Below are positions 22,945 to 31,218 of a DNA stretch of 31,477 nt, piece after piece (within the stretch, counting starts at the first letter, position 1; every line of letters begins with the position of its first letter). Position numbers and translations under genes: made by a program. The stretch is taken from the NCBI GenBank assembly GCA_038213005.1, contig JBBQTU010000017.1, positions 1-31,477 on the forward strand, in the 5' to 3' direction. The notes under the pieces are model-generated. The model saw nothing but the letters and a program-made list of their open reading frames with translations. It was not told the DNA's origin and ran no database searches. This DNA is from JBBQTU01 sp038213005 (GTDB lineage Bacteria; Planctomycetota; Phycisphaerae; Tepidisphaerales; Tepidisphaeraceae).

Positions 22945-23577
22945 TTACCAGGCGATGTCGGCCGAGTCGGCGGGCCGTAACTGGACTTGAACACGCAGGC
23001 TGAGCAGCTCTTCCAGAAGACGATATTTCTTCTTTTTGAGGAAGCACTCCTCGGCGCGAGGGAGGTCGTGGACAAAGCAGCGGATGCGAATGCGGTCTTC
23101 CTTAAGGCGGATCGAGAGGGCCGGGGTGGTGAAGTTGCGGCTATCCAGGGCGTCGGCAGCGCGAAGAAGGGCCAGCAGCAGGTGCATGGAACGGGGGCTC
23201 TGCAGTTCGGGGTGATCGTCGCGCCATTCGGGGAGCGGGCCGCGATGGTAGCGGGTCAGGTGGGCGAGGATCGGGCGTTCGGAGGCCCGGAGATGCGGGA
23301 CCGCATCCTCCAGCAGCATGCGCGCGCCGTGGAGATTGTGTTTGTCGGCGCTGCGGACGCGGCCGATGTCGTGAACGAGACAAGCGAGTTCCAGGTAGCG
23401 GCGATGACGGGGCTCAAGATCGTGAGACTTGGCGGTGAGATCGAACAGGGCCAAGGCGATCTGCATCACGCGCTGCTCGTGACGGCTGTCGCCCAGACGG
23501 GCAGACACCCAGGTTCGGAGGCGTCCGAGCCGGGTCGTGAACAATTGCACAGGCCAGTGAGCTATGACAATTCCCAT
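22945..23577 (-). CDS. HD-domain protein, exopolyphosphatase C-terminal-like
   Basis: A 210-residue HD-fold phosphohydrolase. Metal-ligand candidates are H33 (DSRHEQRV), H69-D70 (CLVHDIGR), H80/H83 (KHNLHG) and D142/D145 (LRAADALDSRN). This order and the later segment resemble the C-terminal HD domain of Ppx/GppA exopolyphosphatases, here as a stand-alone protein. The start is uncertain: ATG 23577 is used, with a poor ribosome binding site; the open frame reaches 23712. It is divergent from a CHAD-domain gene. Because CHAD domains bind polyphosphate, polyphosphate or a related phosphate compound is a plausible substrate, but this is inference. Confidence 0.75.
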   Translation of the reverse strand: MGIVIAHWPVQLFTTRLGRLRTWVSARLGDSRHEQRVMQIALALFDLTAKSHDLEPRHRRYLELACLVHDIGRVRSADKHNLHGARMLLEDAVPHLRASERPILAHLTRYHRGPLPEWRDDHPELQSPRSMHLLLALLRAADALDSRNFTTPALSIRLKEDRIRIRCFVHDLPRAEECFLKKKKYRLLEELLSLRVQVQLRPADSADIAW

Positions 23578-23721
23578 TGTCGAGCGCTCTGTCGTGAGAA
23601 GACCAACCTGCCGCCGCTGTGCTGAAACATTGACGCGATTACCGATTTCCATCCGTGTACACCGGTAACCAGAACAGCGGTCAGCCTGGTTACTGTGCCC
23701 TAAGAATATCACCCTAAAGTG

Positions 23722-23749
23722 TTAACATCCAATTAAGCGACGGTATATA
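23722..23749 (+). promoter_or_regulatory. Candidate promoter of the CHAD-domain gene
   Basis: TTAACA (23722-23727), 16-base spacer, TATATA (23744-23749), in the divergent gap between the HD and CHAD genes. This predicts a leader of roughly 65-70 bases. Confidence 0.35.
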
Positions 23750-23824
23750 TCGGGATAATTCCAGACGGCCGGTTGCTGACCCAAAGGCCAGCGGCGCGTA
23801 TGCTGGTGTGCCTGGATGGTGATT

Positions 23825-24877
23825 ATGCAACAGCGATCTTACGTTCAGGCATCTCGATACATCGACCAGCTCATTGAGGAGTTGCGCCGGGTGGTGCCGC
23901 TGGCGATGAAGAAGTGGGACGAGGACGCGATCCACGATGCGCGAGTGTGCACGCGGCGACTGAAGGCGGCGGTGGACCTGCTGATTCCAGTGACGACTGA
24001 GCAGCATCGTAAGCCGCTAATCAAGACGCTGCGGACGCTGCGGCGGCGACTGGGGCCGCTCAGAGATCTGGATGTGATGATCTCCCACCTGCAGGAGGTG
24101 AGGTATCAGCGGCGGCATGGCCGGGCTGCGGCGTGGGTTGTGGGGGAGTTGGAGGCTGAGCGACGACTGGAGCGGGAGAAATTCAGTGCGAAGGTATCGG
24201 CGCCGCGAATCCTGGGGCAACTGGGCGGGTGGTGGGGACTGCGCGAGGAGATCGCGGGAAAGCGAAGGATGCTGACGCCGGTGCTGGTGCGGTCGCTGCA
24301 TGAGCAACTGGGTTCGTTTGCTGGTCAGGCGGAGGCGATGGTGACGGGGGGTGGCGCGGGATCTGCGACGGGTGGGAGGCCGCCGGCCGAACCCGGTGAC
24401 GTGGCCGAGGGTGAGCAAGTCCGAGCGGCTGCCGCGACGCCTGGGACCGATCCGCATGCGCTGCGGATCGCGGGGAAGCTGCTGCGGTATACGCTCGAGT
24501 TGGCCAGTGCGACGGGGCATGAGCTTCCTGAGCCGGTGATCAAACAATTCAAACATATGCAGGGCGCGCTGGGGCTGTGGCACGACTATGTGGTGCTGAG
24601 CCAGAAGGTGATGCGGCTGACGCTGGATGATGAGATCGCGTGCCATGATCGGGTGCTGTATGAGCAGCTTTTCGCGCTGGCGGGACTGCTGTGGCGTCAG
24701 GCGGAGCATCAGTTGAAGGTGTTTGCGGGGATCTGGCGGGAGCAAGGGACGCAGGTGGCGTCGTCGATCCGTGAGGCGATGACGCTGCCGGAGGTGGTGA
24801 GTGCAGGCACTGCGGCGGACGTGGCTGGGTCTGCGGCAAGCCAGAGTCAGGGCGAGGCGACGATTCCTGGGGACTGA
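23825..24877 (+). CDS. CHAD-domain protein
   Basis: A 350-residue helical protein with the two halves of a CHAD domain: AIHDARVCTRRLKAAVDLL (36-53, with H37, R40, R44, R45) and the second conserved block HALRIAGKLLRYTLEL (about 212-227), interrupted by a Gly/Pro/Ala-rich low-complexity insert. The family binds polyphosphate through its basic helices and is often linked to polyphosphate granules. No other domain is fused; the last 45 residues are Ala/Ser-rich. ATG 23825 (GGATGGTGATT before it) or ATG 23816 could start translation. It is divergent from the HD-domain gene, so both may share control. Confidence 0.83.
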   Translation: MQQRSYVQASRYIDQLIEELRRVVPLAMKKWDEDAIHDARVCTRRLKAAVDLLIPVTTEQHRKPLIKTLRTLRRRLGPLRDLDVMISHLQEVRYQRRHGRAAAWVVGELEAERRLEREKFSAKVSAPRILGQLGGWWGLREEIAGKRRMLTPVLVRSLHEQLGSFAGQAEAMVTGGGAGSATGGRPPAEPGDVAEGEQVRAAAATPGTDPHALRIAGKLLRYTLELASATGHELPEPVIKQFKHMQGALGLWHDYVVLSQKVMRLTLDDEIACHDRVLYEQLFALAGLLWRQAEHQLKVFAGIWREQGTQVASSIREAMTLPEVVSAGTAADVAGSAASQSQGEATIPGD

Positions 24878-24921
24878 CCCCCCCTCCTGCCACTACAGTG
24901 CCACGTCGCATCGCCACGATC

Positions 24922-25081
24922 AAGTGGGGCTGGCCGCCTCGGCCGCCGATTGGTTTGCCAGCGGATCACACTTCAGGATACAGGTGAATCAAGGTAGCGG
25001 TTGGCGCGAGCAGGGGCTGTCGGAACGCCAATCGTTCCGCCGCGGGCACGAAATGGGCGGCCGAGGCGGCCCGCCCCACTT
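24922..25081. mobile_element. 160-bp inverted-repeat element (fold-back, MITE-like)
   Basis: The arms AAGTGGGGCTGGCCGCCTCG (24922-24947) and their complement (25056-25081) match over 26 bases with one difference. The interior (about 108 bases) is non-coding. A third, single arm-like copy is at 9682-9712. It lies just after the stop of the ABC permease gene, filling most of the 228-base gap to the CHAD gene. Confidence 0.5.
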
Positions 25082-25105
25082 GAGACGCCTTGCACGAGCA
25101 TCTTC

Positions 25106-26755
25106 TTATCCTTTCATCCCTGTCAGCGTGACGCCCTGGATGAAGTATTTTTGGGCGAAGAAGAAGATGAGGATGACGGGGACGGTCATGAGGAGACTGC
25201 CGGCCATGGTGAGGGTGGGGTTGTTGCCGACCTGCACGGAGAAGGCGTAGAGGCCGAAGGCGAGGGAGTACAGGCGCTGATCGGCGACGTAGAGCAAGGG
25301 GCCCATAAAGTCGTTCCATGTGCCCATGAAGGTGAAGATGGCGATGGCGGCCAGCGAGGGCTTGACCAGGGGCAGGACGACATGCCAATAGATGCGGAAG
25401 ACGCCGCAGCCATCGATGCGGGCGGCATCCTCGAGGTCGCGCGGGATTCCCTTCATGAACTGGCGCAGGAGGAAGATGAAGAAGGCGTTGCCGAACATGG
25501 AGGCAAGCCAGAGGGGCGTGAGGGTATTGTAGGCGCCGACGCTTTTCCAGATGAGGAAGTGCGGGATCATGGTGACCTGGCCGGGGATCATCATGGTGGC
25601 GAGCATGAGCAGGAAGCAGAAATCGCGGCCGGGCCAGTGGAGGCGGGAGAAGGCATAGGCCACGAGGGATGAGAAGGCCAGGGTGAGGATGATGTTGGCG
25701 ATGACCAGGAAGAGGCTGACGCGCAGGTAGCGCCAGAAGGGGATGTGGTCCAGGACGCGGTCGTAGTTGAGGCGAAGTTTGTTGGCCCAGGCGCCGGAGG
25801 GGGAGACTCTGGCGATGGTGAGGGTCAGGCGCATCTCGCGCGGGTCGGTGACGGAGGTCTGCCGGCCGGCGTCGTCAAGGAGGATCCACGTCTTGATCTT
25901 GGTGGAGACATCATCCTCCGAAGGCCACTGCCATGTGACGGTCTGCCATTCGTAGTTTGCCAGCGGAACGACCCGGCGCTGCTGCCAGACCTTGCCCATG
26001 GCTTCGAGCGTGAGGCCAACCTCGTGCCAACTGTCGTCGGGGCGAAGCTGGATCTGCACGCGCTGGAGATCCTTGACGTCGAAGGGCAATTGGAGCGTGC
26101 GCGTGAGTTGGATTGAGTCGCCCTGCTGGAAGTTGTAGGTGACATCGGCGAACTGGCGGCGGCCGTCGCTGCGATCGCGGAAGGCGGCGACCGAGGGGGT
26201 GTAATTGGTCCAACGCTGCGAGGTAGGTAGATCCGGCAGCAGTTCGGCTTCCTCTAGCTGCTGGCTGCGGACGTGGATAGCGCCGATGGAGAGCCGGCGA
26301 TCGATGTTGCGGACGATCTCGTCAATGGTCTCGGCCGTGGCGATCTGTTTGGCGGCGTCGATGATGCCCTGATCGGGGCCGGCCCAGACGGCCGACGGCA
26401 GGACTTTGGAGAGCCTGAGATAGAGCCCGCGGCCAACCTGCTGCCAGGCGAGATCGGGATCGAGGCCGCCCGGCAGTGTGTGGCCGCTCTGGCGGGCGAG
26501 CGAGGTCAGGGCGGGCAGAAGAGATGCCTGGCGGTCGGCGGAGCCGGGGAGGTCGCCGTAGTATTGGGTGTCGATGTAGGGGCTGTGAACGGCGGCCGAA
26601 GGGGTGAGCGGTTTGATCTGAATATTCTGCGTGAACAGCTCGCGATCCACCTTCACGCTGGTGGACGCCATCCAGACGAACGGGAACGAGAAGAGGATCG
26701 AGCCGACGATCAGCAGGAGGTAGAGCGGGATCATGGATAAGAAGCTTCGCTTCAC
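25106..26755 (-). CDS. Carbohydrate-type ABC permease (MalG-like) with a large periplasmic insert
   Basis: A 549-residue inner-membrane permease. The first helix (about 7-29) is followed by KVDRELFTQNIQIKPL, then a long soluble stretch (about 50-335), and only then the usual helices from WRYLRVSLFLVIANIILTLA onward. The EAA loop EDAARIDGCGVFRIYWHVVL (442-461), which docks the transporter ATPase, is intact, and the C-terminus GVTLTGMKG fits MalG-type permeases. Typical members have about 280 residues, so roughly 270-300 are added in the first periplasmic loop; part of it (about 205-315) looks like a beta-sandwich carbohydrate-binding domain. It starts at GTG 26755, overlapping the upstream gene by 4 bases. 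No ABC ATPase gene is nearby. Confidence 0.88.
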   Translation of the reverse strand: MKRSFLSMIPLYLLLIVGSILFSFPFVWMASTSVKVDRELFTQNIQIKPLTPSAAVHSPYIDTQYYGDLPGSADRQASLLPALTSLARQSGHTLPGGLDPDLAWQQVGRGLYLRLSKVLPSAVWAGPDQGIIDAAKQIATAETIDEIVRNIDRRLSIGAIHVRSQQLEEAELLPDLPTSQRWTNYTPSVAAFRDRSDGRRQFADVTYNFQQGDSIQLTRTLQLPFDVKDLQRVQIQLRPDDSWHEVGLTLEAMGKVWQQRRVVPLANYEWQTVTWQWPSEDDVSTKIKTWILLDDAGRQTSVTDPREMRLTLTIARVSPSGAWANKLRLNYDRVLDHIPFWRYLRVSLFLVIANIILTLAFSSLVAYAFSRLHWPGRDFCFLLMLATMMIPGQVTMIPHFLIWKSVGAYNTLTPLWLASMFGNAFFIFLLRQFMKGIPRDLEDAARIDGCGVFRIYWHVVLPLVKPSLAAIAIFTFMGTWNDFMGPLLYVADQRLYSLAFGLYAFSVQVGNNPTLTMAGSLLMTVPVILIFFFAQKYFIQGVTLTGMKG

Positions 26756-29280
26756 GCTTCCTCCCCGTAATGGACCCAGCGTTTGGAGAGGGTCATCTGG
26801 ACGGCAGTCAGTACCAGAACGATCGCGAAGAGCACCCAGGCCATGGCGCTGGCGTAACCCATTCGGCCGTAGCGGAAGGCGTTGTTGAAGAGGTGATAGA
26901 CGTAGAAGAGGGTGGAGTTCTCAGGCCCGCCACTGGTCATGATGAAGGCCTGGCCGAAGATCTGGAAGGTGCCGATCAGGCCCATGATCAGGTTGAAGAA
27001 GATGTAGGGAGTGAGCTGGGGAAGGGTGATATGGCGGAACTGCTGCCAGGTGTTGGCGCCATCGACGCTGGCGGCTTCGTAGAGGCTTTGCGGGATGCCC
27101 TTGAGGCCTGCGAGCCAGATGATCATGCCGCCGCCGGCACCCCACAGGCCCATGATGATCAGGGAGGGCTTGCTCCAGTTGGCCGACTGCAGCCAGAGCG
27201 GGCCTTGGATGCCAAGTTTCTCCAGCAGCAGGTTAAAGGTGCCGCCCTGGGGGTTGAGGATCCAGATCCACAGGATGCTGGCGGCGACCATGGGGACGAT
27301 GGCGGGGAGATAGAAGAACGTGCGCCAGGCGGCCATGCCGCGGATGTTCTGGTTGAGCAGCAGGGCCACGCCGAGGCTGACGGCCATGCCCAGCGGGACG
27401 CCGATCATCATGTAGAGCGTGTTGGTCAGCGCGATGGGGACGAGGCGGTCATCGGTGAACATCAGCTTGTAGTTTTCCAGACCGGTGAAGACGGCGGGGT
27501 TGAGGATGTCGTAGTGGCAGAAGCTGATCAGCAGCGAAAAGAGCATGGGGCCGCCGCCAAAGACAAGAAAGCCCAGCAGCCATGGGGAGACGCAGAGGTA
27601 TCCGCCGAACCACTGCTTGCGATAGTAGCCGCCGGCGGAGCCTTCGATGACCGAGTCGCCGGGGCGGGTGAGGTGCAGTCGGGCGGCCAACTGGCGACGG
27701 AAACGGGCCTTGGTGTCCCACAGATAGACGATGACGCCGACGACCAGGATGATCGCGCCGTAGATGAGGTAGAAGAAACTCCACGACTGGATCGGCTTGC
27801 CAGGTGGCGGACTCAGCATGCGATCCAGCGATCGCTGGACGATGCTGTCGCCACGGTCGAGGGCCTGTTGGGGGCTCATGCGGTGGTAGAGCGCGGATTC
27901 CATGGCATTGATCTGCTCATTCCATAGCAGTTGGCCCACGGGCGTAATGGGACGGTAGCGCGAGACCGGGAGCAGGTCGTTGAACAGCTTCTGGCCCACG
28001 CTGAACTTGCGGGGGACATCGGGGTTATCCTGGACATACTTCTTGAAGGCGTACTCGTTCATCGCGGGAATGGGGTATTGCGGCGGCAGGTAGACGCGGC
28101 CCAGGGCCTCGGCGACCTGCCGATCGCTTTCCATCTGGATGTAGTAGGAACGATCGCTGGCGAGGAAGCGGATGAATTCCCACGCGGCGGTCTTGTTCTG
28201 GGCGGTGCTGGGGATGGCGAGCGCCCAGCCGCCGCACCAGCTCATGGGGCCTTGGGCAATCTTGTCCTTTGGCCGGGGCGGCGGAGCGACGCCGAAGTTC
28301 ATGTCGCGCCCGTAACTGGCGAGGCCTGGGAGCGTCCAGACACCGTCGATCTTCATGGCGACCTTGCCCTGGATGAACGGGTCGAGGGAGCCGGTCTGGA
28401 AGCCCGCCTGGAACGCCTGGACGGCTTCGTAGCCGCCGGCGTCGTCGTAGATGAGCTTCATGTAGTCCAGGGCCTGCACGACGGCCGGCTCATTCAGCAG
28501 GCACTTGCGGCCGTCGTCGCTCATGAACTTGGCATCGTTCATCCATCCGAACATGTAGAGCCAGCTATTGCCGAAGTTGGGGGCAAAGCCGATGGTGGTG
28601 AGGTGCCCTTTATCGTCATGCTCGGTGAGTTTCCTGGCGTACTCACGCAGTTCATCCCAGTCGCGAGGCGGCTTTGCTTCGCCGTTGTCGTCGACCAGGC
28701 CGGCGCGTTTGAAGAGGTCTTTGTTGTAGAGCAGGGCGCGGTTATCGACGGAGGCGGGGATGCCGTAGGGCCGGGCTGCGTAGGTTGATTCATCCCAGCA
28801 GGACTTGTAGAAACGCGGGGCGGTCGGCGTGTCAGGACGATGGGCGGCGAGGTCCTTTTCGATGAAGGTATCCAGCGGAGTGAAGGCTCCGCGCGCGGCC
28901 CACTCGGCAACCGCGTAACGGTCGAAGAAAATCACATCCGGGGGCGTGCCGCCGGCCACTGCGACGAGGAAGCGCGTGGGGTCGGCGACCTGGTCGCGTG
29001 CGGCGTTCTGGCCTGAGATCACACGATAGACGGGCTTGGACGGATCCTTGGCATGTTCGGCTTCGGAGGCCCGCTCGAACTCCTTGACGACGTCGGCCAT
29101 CGCGCCGGCGATCGGTCCGCCGGGGCCCATGTAGGCAATCTCGATGAGGTTGTCCGGCCGCACCGCCTGATCGAGTTGCCGCGAGGGATAGAGCAGAAAC
29201 AGTGCGAGCAGGCCCAGAACGACCGCGGCCATGCCGCGATAGCCGTCGGATCGTTCCCAGAGCCGGCGAAGGAGATGCAT
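26752..29280 (-). CDS. Fused solute-binding protein and MalF-like ABC permease
   Basis: An 842-residue fusion. A membrane anchor (about 17-33) is followed by a family-1-type solute-binding domain (about 45-470), with features such as VAGGTPPDVIFFDRYAVAEW, YGIPASVDNRALLYNKDLFK and QGKVAMKIDGVWTLPG. A second helix lies at 500-520. The rest (about 560-842) is a MalF-type permease; GLKGIPQSLYEAASVDGANT with WQQFRHITLPQLTP is the EAA loop (735-758). Binding protein and permease are usually separate genes, so a tethered binding domain is unusual. ATG 29280 is used; GTG 29298 is possible and neither has a good ribosome binding site. The downstream permease overlaps by 4 bases, implying coupled translation of a heterodimer. 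Confidence 0.88.
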   Translation of the reverse strand: MHLLRRLWERSDGYRGMAAVVLGLLALFLLYPSRQLDQAVRPDNLIEIAYMGPGGPIAGAMADVVKEFERASEAEHAKDPSKPVYRVISGQNAARDQVADPTRFLVAVAGGTPPDVIFFDRYAVAEWAARGAFTPLDTFIEKDLAAHRPDTPTAPRFYKSCWDESTYAARPYGIPASVDNRALLYNKDLFKRAGLVDDNGEAKPPRDWDELREYARKLTEHDDKGHLTTIGFAPNFGNSWLYMFGWMNDAKFMSDDGRKCLLNEPAVVQALDYMKLIYDDAGGYEAVQAFQAGFQTGSLDPFIQGKVAMKIDGVWTLPGLASYGRDMNFGVAPPPRPKDKIAQGPMSWCGGWALAIPSTAQNKTAAWEFIRFLASDRSYYIQMESDRQVAEALGRVYLPPQYPIPAMNEYAFKKYVQDNPDVPRKFSVGQKLFNDLLPVSRYRPITPVGQLLWNEQINAMESALYHRMSPQQALDRGDSIVQRSLDRMLSPPPGKPIQSWSFFYLIYGAIILVVGVIVYLWDTKARFRRQLAARLHLTRPGDSVIEGSAGGYYRKQWFGGYLCVSPWLLGFLVFGGGPMLFSLLISFCHYDILNPAVFTGLENYKLMFTDDRLVPIALTNTLYMMIGVPLGMAVSLGVALLLNQNIRGMAAWRTFFYLPAIVPMVAASILWIWILNPQGGTFNLLLEKLGIQGPLWLQSANWSKPSLIIMGLWGAGGGMIIWLAGLKGIPQSLYEAASVDGANTWQQFRHITLPQLTPYIFFNLIMGLIGTFQIFGQAFIMTSGGPENSTLFYVYHLFNNAFRYGRMGYASAMAWVLFAIVLVLTAVQMTLSKRWVHYGEEA

Positions 29281-29364
29281 TGGACAAGTTTCTATCACAA
29301 GGGAAGAGACCTTGCCATGATCGGCACCTGGCGGGCGTGCTCATTTTTCCGAGCACGCGATTTC

Positions 29365-29387
29365 TTAGCCCCAACGGGGCGGCATTC
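29365..29387. repeat. AGCCCC hairpin repeat (copy C)
   Basis: TTAGCCCCAACGGGGCGGCA, GCCCC/GGGGC stem. Confidence 0.55.
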
Positions 29388-29443
29388 TTAAGCCCTGGGT
29401 AAGCGTACTCGCGTAGCCCTGGGTAAAAACCATTCACCCGGAT

Positions 29444-29466
29444 TGAGCCCTGAAAGGACGACACAT
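29444..29466. repeat. AGCCCC hairpin repeat (copy D, diverged)
   Basis: TGAGCCCTGAAAGGACGACA, with a weakened stem. Confidence 0.45.
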
Positions 29467-29548
29467 CCTTCAGCACCGTATTCGCTCCAACCACTCGCTG
29501 ACGCGCAACTTGCATCTGCCCGGGGAAATGGGCACGCCCCAAGTGGCC

Positions 29549-29655
29549 CGCTTCCTGTGGAAGCGGAACCAAAGCCGCCCCAGCCCCGAGCACCCGCGAT
29601 CGCCATCGGCTCACCCTATCCATCCTCAAGCCCTCCCGTTTCCACAGGAAGCAGC
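29549..29655. repeat. CGCTTCCTGTGGAAGCGG palindrome with inverted relative
   Basis: The first copy (29549-29566) folds on itself with a CGCTTCC/GGAAGCG stem. The second (29638-29655) is its inverted, one-base-different relative. Both have a CAAGTGG-CC segment nearby on the outer side. Confidence 0.4.
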
Positions 29656-29743
29656 CTCGCCGTGGAGAGAATCGGCCCACTTGACCGGAATTCTTTTCAC
29701 GCCCACGGATCTCGGGTGCCTCACGGTTGACGCAAGCTGCCTT

Positions 29744-29854
29744 CTTCAGCCCCGGCAGGGGCGGCACCGCAGTAGCCCATCGGCGTAAGCCATGGGGGCC
29801 GAAAGTCCGACCACTCCTGAGCCCCAGGGGGGCGACACTGCATCTCACCGCCCA
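29744..29854. repeat. Composite dispersed repeat with hairpin copies F and E
   Basis: Copy F, TCAGCCCCGGCAGGGGCGGC (from 29746), and copy E, TGAGCCCCAGGGGGGCGACA (from 29819), are joined by a segment with GGCGTAAGCCATGGGGGCCG. The whole block reappears in pieces, inverted, at 10167-10238 and 10459-10500. Confidence 0.6.
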
Positions 29855-30182
29855 TCATGCACACTCCGGCGTCCGGCGCCTCCCTCCGCTCGCGCGTGTA
29901 GGTTCTTCTGGCGAGAGTCGTTTGTATGCCAGAACGCGCATTTCTCTCCTCCCCCGTGGGGGATTGTGGGAGGAGGTCTCCTAACGAGGAATGCCCCCCC
30001 TCGCCTTCTTACTACCACGCATCATACTCATACGCGTACAACCGGTGCCTGTGCCGAAGCTCATCCCGCTCCATTCGGGACACTGGGCCCACGCATCGCC
30101 TCCCCTCCCGCGCTTGCTCTGAGCCCGCCGCGCCTCGTAGACTGCCAACACGTTGCCCGGGATCGCGGGGGCGGGTGCCAAC

Positions 30183-30187
30183 AAGGA
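30183..30187 (+). promoter_or_regulatory. Ribosome binding site deciding the start at 30196
   Basis: AAGGA, 8 bases before the first of two tandem ATGs (30196 and 30199). The open frame further upstream is low-complexity. Confidence 0.55.
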
Positions 30188-30195
30188 ACCGTGTG

Positions 30196-31218
30196 ATGAT
30201 GCCAAACAAGAAAAGCCTGCTCCTGCTCTCGCTCCTGCTGGCCGCTGCGGCAGCGGCCGTCTGCTGGCGCACCCTCGGCCGCAAACCAGCCTCGCCGTCA
30301 ATGCCCGCAGGATCGGCTTCGTCCCTGATCGCCCCATCCCCCCCCCCCGCCGCTGCCAGCACAGCACCCGCCAAAGTCGACGTCGTCGACGGGCAGGCCA
30401 CCAATCGGCAGACCGATGGCCCATGGCGTCTCGTCCCGGACGTCGAATTCGCCCGCGTCGGCGAGCGGCCGCTGCGGCTGGATCTGTATCTCCCTCGCGA
30501 TGCCAAAGCCACGACGCCGCTGGTTGTGTGGATTCACGGCGGCGGCTGGCGCAAAGGCACCAAGGACGCCTGCCGAATGGTCTTCCTGGTCAAAGAAGGG
30601 TTTGCCGTCGCCAGTATTGAGTATCGCCTTGCCCCCGAGGGCGCGTTTCCCGATCCGCTGAACGACTGCAAGGCGGCCATCCGTTTCCTGCGTGCCAATG
30701 CCGCGCAGTACGCCATCGACCCCAACCGCATCGGCGTGGCCGGGGCCTCGGCCGGCGGGCACCTCGCCTCGCTGGTCGGCATGACCGGCGATGATGCGAA
30801 ACTCGAAGGCACGCTCGGCACCCAGGGCGTCTCCAGCCGGGTGCAGGCCGTCTGTGACTACTTCGGCCCAACCGACCTGACGAGCGTGGCCGGCACCGAG
30901 TGGGACAACCCCAAGGGTGCCGTCTATCACCTGCTGGGCGGCACCGTCGCTCAGCACATGCAGGCCGCCCGCGATGCCAGCCCGATCTTCCACGTGGCCA
31001 AGACCAATCCGCCCTTTCTGATTCTCCACGGCGACAGCGACCAGACCGTCCCCCTAAGCGACAGCCAGAACCTCGCCAAAGCAATGAAGGACCAAGGCGC
31101 CGACGTCCAACTACAGATCCTCCCCGGTGCCGGCCACGGCGGCCCCGCCTTCTTCACCCCGGCAATGCAGCAGCGAGTGACGGACTTCTTTCGACAGAGC
31201 CTGCAGAAGCCGCAGTAG
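30196..31218 (+). CDS. Secreted alpha/beta-hydrolase esterase (BD-FAE-like)
   Basis: A 340-residue predicted exported hydrolase: KKSLLLLSLLLAAAAAAVCW is a membrane anchor or signal peptide, followed by an Ala/Pro/Ser-rich linker (about 35-70). The catalytic region has HGGGWRKGT (oxyanion hole), GVAGASAGGHLA (serine nucleophile, about residue 184), LHGDSDQTVP (aspartate) and GAGHGGPAFF (histidine). This order is shared with the hydrolase at 3964-4833, but that protein is cytoplasmic in appearance, and this one resembles bacterial feruloyl- or acetylxylan-esterase-like enzymes acting outside the cell. The substrate is not known. It stands alone after a repeat-rich gap and could contribute to polysaccharide use alongside the ABC importer. 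Confidence 0.88.
   Translation: MMPNKKSLLLLSLLLAAAAAAVCWRTLGRKPASPSMPAGSASSLIAPSPPPAAASTAPAKVDVVDGQATNRQTDGPWRLVPDVEFARVGERPLRLDLYLPRDAKATTPLVVWIHGGGWRKGTKDACRMVFLVKEGFAVASIEYRLAPEGAFPDPLNDCKAAIRFLRANAAQYAIDPNRIGVAGASAGGHLASLVGMTGDDAKLEGTLGTQGVSSRVQAVCDYFGPTDLTSVAGTEWDNPKGAVYHLLGGTVAQHMQAARDASPIFHVAKTNPPFLILHGDSDQTVPLSDSQNLAKAMKDQGADVQLQILPGAGHGGPAFFTPAMQQRVTDFFRQSLQKPQ

Larger units (their letters stand above)
29281..30195. other. 0.9-kb gene-poor gap with dispersed hairpin repeats
   Basis: No gene is supported. The long plus-strand frame (from 29926 into the esterase) is a shadow before 30196. The gap carries four copies of the AGCCCC hairpin family (29365-29387, 29444-29466, 29746-29768, 29819-29840). 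A palindrome CGCTTCCTGTGGAAGCGG (29549-29566) has an inverted relative at 29638-29655. AAGCCCTGGGTA/TAGCCCTGGGTA is duplicated at 29390-29424. The ABC operon's promoter should lie in the left part but was not identified. Confidence 0.6.

Noticed and set aside
26770..28788. Two long plus-strand frames (385 and 285 residues) opposite the ABC transporter gene
   Set aside because: Asp/Glu/Gly/Val-rich antisense frames typical of high-GC membrane-protein genes.
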